A stretch of 64,000 bases of DNA, taken from Prolixibacter sp. NT017. GTDB lineage: Bacteria > Bacteroidota > Bacteroidia > Bacteroidales > Prolixibacteraceae. Where the stretch lies: positions 3,224,001 through 3,288,000 of the forward strand of contig NZ_BLAV01000001.1 in the NCBI RefSeq assembly GCF_009617875.1. Reading direction: 5' to 3'. A program made the position numbers and the translations under genes. A model generated the notes under the pieces. It was not told the origin of the DNA, made no database searches, and saw nothing but the letters and a program-made list of their open reading frames with translations. Below are positions 63,233 through 64,000 of the stretch, one piece after another (the first letter of the stretch is position 1; every line of letters begins with the position of its first letter).

Positions 63233-64000
63233 TTAATGAATACTGTGCTTTGCCGAAATTCGCTTCGAGATGATGTTCAACGTGAGTACAAATCCCATCA
63301 GGAAGAGTGAGGAACTCCAAATCAATTCCACCATATTCGGGTCGTTGTAGAATTGCCAGATCAACAGCGGCACAGCACTGGTTGGATGTGTAATATCCCA
63401 GTTAATCCGGGGGTTTCCAAGCGTTGTCAACATAAGCGGTGCAGTTTCACCAAGTATTCGCGAAATAGAAATCAAAATACCGGTGAGCAATCCGCTGAAA
63501 CTTGAAGGGATTAGAACGCGAAGTATAATCTTATGATAAGGTACACCAAGAGCAACTGCAGCTTCTTTGAGCGTTCCGGGAATCATTTTGAGCGTTTCTT
63601 CCGTTGAGCGAATGATTAAGGGCAACATCATAATGGCCAACGACACACTTCCGGCCAGAGCCGAATAGCTATGAGTAATATGCTTCACAACCCACAGATA
63701 AACAATGAGGCCCAGCACAATAGACGGAACGCCCTGGAGTACATCAGCGATATCACGAATGATGTTGGAATAACGTTTGCCAGGGGTCTCGTAAAGATAA
63801 ATTCCTGTAATAATCCCAAACGGGATGGCCATCACCGCGGCCAAAACCACAATCAGTATGGAACCTGTAATACCGTTGGCAATACCGCCGGGAATGGTTT
63901 CTCCGTTGGCTTTGGCAACCATAGCCTGTAACGTGTCAGGAGCAACTTCGGTAAAAAACGAGAGATTAATCTGTCCAATTCCCTTAACAACTAATTCTCC
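63233..64000 (-). CDS. pstA: Phosphate ABC transporter permease PstA (partial, N-terminus outside window)
   Basis: The frame is open to the window edge (255 codons here, no start in sight; the first internal ATG is 63922). The N-terminus of the protein is thus missing. ILIVVLAAVMAIPFGIITGIYLYE, then DVLQGVPSIVLGLIVYLWVV and the cytoplasmic EAAVALGVPYHKIILRVLIPSSFSG loop (EAA motif contacting PstB) are typical of PstA. About five membrane helices are visible. It is upstream of pstB on the same strand; pstC and pstS are expected further right. Confidence 0.95.
   Translation of the reverse strand, partial: GELVVKGIGQINLSFFTEVAPDTLQAMVAKANGETIPGGIANGITGSILIVVLAAVMAIPFGIITGIYLYETPGKRYSNIIRDIADVLQGVPSIVLGLIVYLWVVKHITHSYSALAGSVSLAIMMLPLIIRSTEETLKMIPGTLKEAAVALGVPYHKIILRVLIPSSFSGLLTGILISISRILGETAPLMLTTLGNPRINWDITHPTSAVPLLIWQFYNDPNMVELIWSSSLFLMGFVLTLNIISKRISAKHSIH

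Overview
The window looks like chromosomal DNA of a Bacteroidota member, probably class Bacteroidia; a marine or sediment Marinilabiliales/Prolixibacteraceae-type organism is my guess and is not proven. The signs are Bacteroidota promoters (-7 TAnnTTTG) before queC, eno, kamA and the ilv/leu operon, few Shine-Dalgarno sites, Bacteroidota-type families (DUF4251, DUF4369-TlpA, DUF4268, carboxypeptidase-regulatory-like TonB receptors, GH92) and many lipoprotein signals. There is no tRNA, rRNA, insertion sequence, phage gene or CRISPR array that I could see.

Layout. 1-1991 (-): C-terminally cut TPR-like exported protein. 2421-6134 (+): tight operon of a lysine 2,3-aminomutase-like radical SAM enzyme, two different ATP-grasp ligases and a GNAT acetyltransferase, a candidate pathway for an undescribed beta-lysine-derived compound. 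6173-12720: glycan-related group (GH92 mannosidase, HdeD membrane protein, glycosylasparaginase, GHL10-type hydrolase, CBM9-like protein). 13022-13540: DUF4251 protein. 13628-16903 (+): promoter, probable preQ1-I riboswitch and queC-queD-queE-queF, the route from 6-carboxytetrahydropterin to preQ1. 17011-26014 (+): two giant uncharacterised proteins (1592 and 1401 aa) in one unit, the best candidate for an undescribed system here. 26027-30438: TonB-type receptor divergent from TetR plus a FabH-like ketoacyl synthase. 30683-34688: RRM protein, aldo/keto reductase, TlpA-like thioredoxin lipoprotein, PagL-like outer-membrane protein.

34860-46669 (-): one long branched-chain amino acid operon ilvD-ilvB-ilvN-ilvC-leuA-leuC-leuD-leuA2/cimA-leuB. 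Its leader carries a textbook ribosome-mediated attenuator: a 21-codon leader peptide with 11 Ile/Leu/Val codons, mutually exclusive 1:2, 2:3 and 3:4 hairpins, and a terminator ending in an eight-U run just before ilvD. A hairpin between ilvC and leuA may set relative expression.

47006-50709 (-): PBP4-type DD-carboxypeptidase and an outer-membrane patatin (type Vd-like). 50936-51719 (+): crcB fluoride channel with a DUF190 partner. 51976-53277: enolase. 53413-58694: OmpA-like lipoprotein, succinate-semialdehyde-type dehydrogenase, DUF4268 protein, small lipoprotein, GH29 fucosidase, Hsp20. 59012-64000 (-): phosphate operon pstA (cut by the window end)-pstB-phoU-phoB-like regulator-phoR-like kinase.
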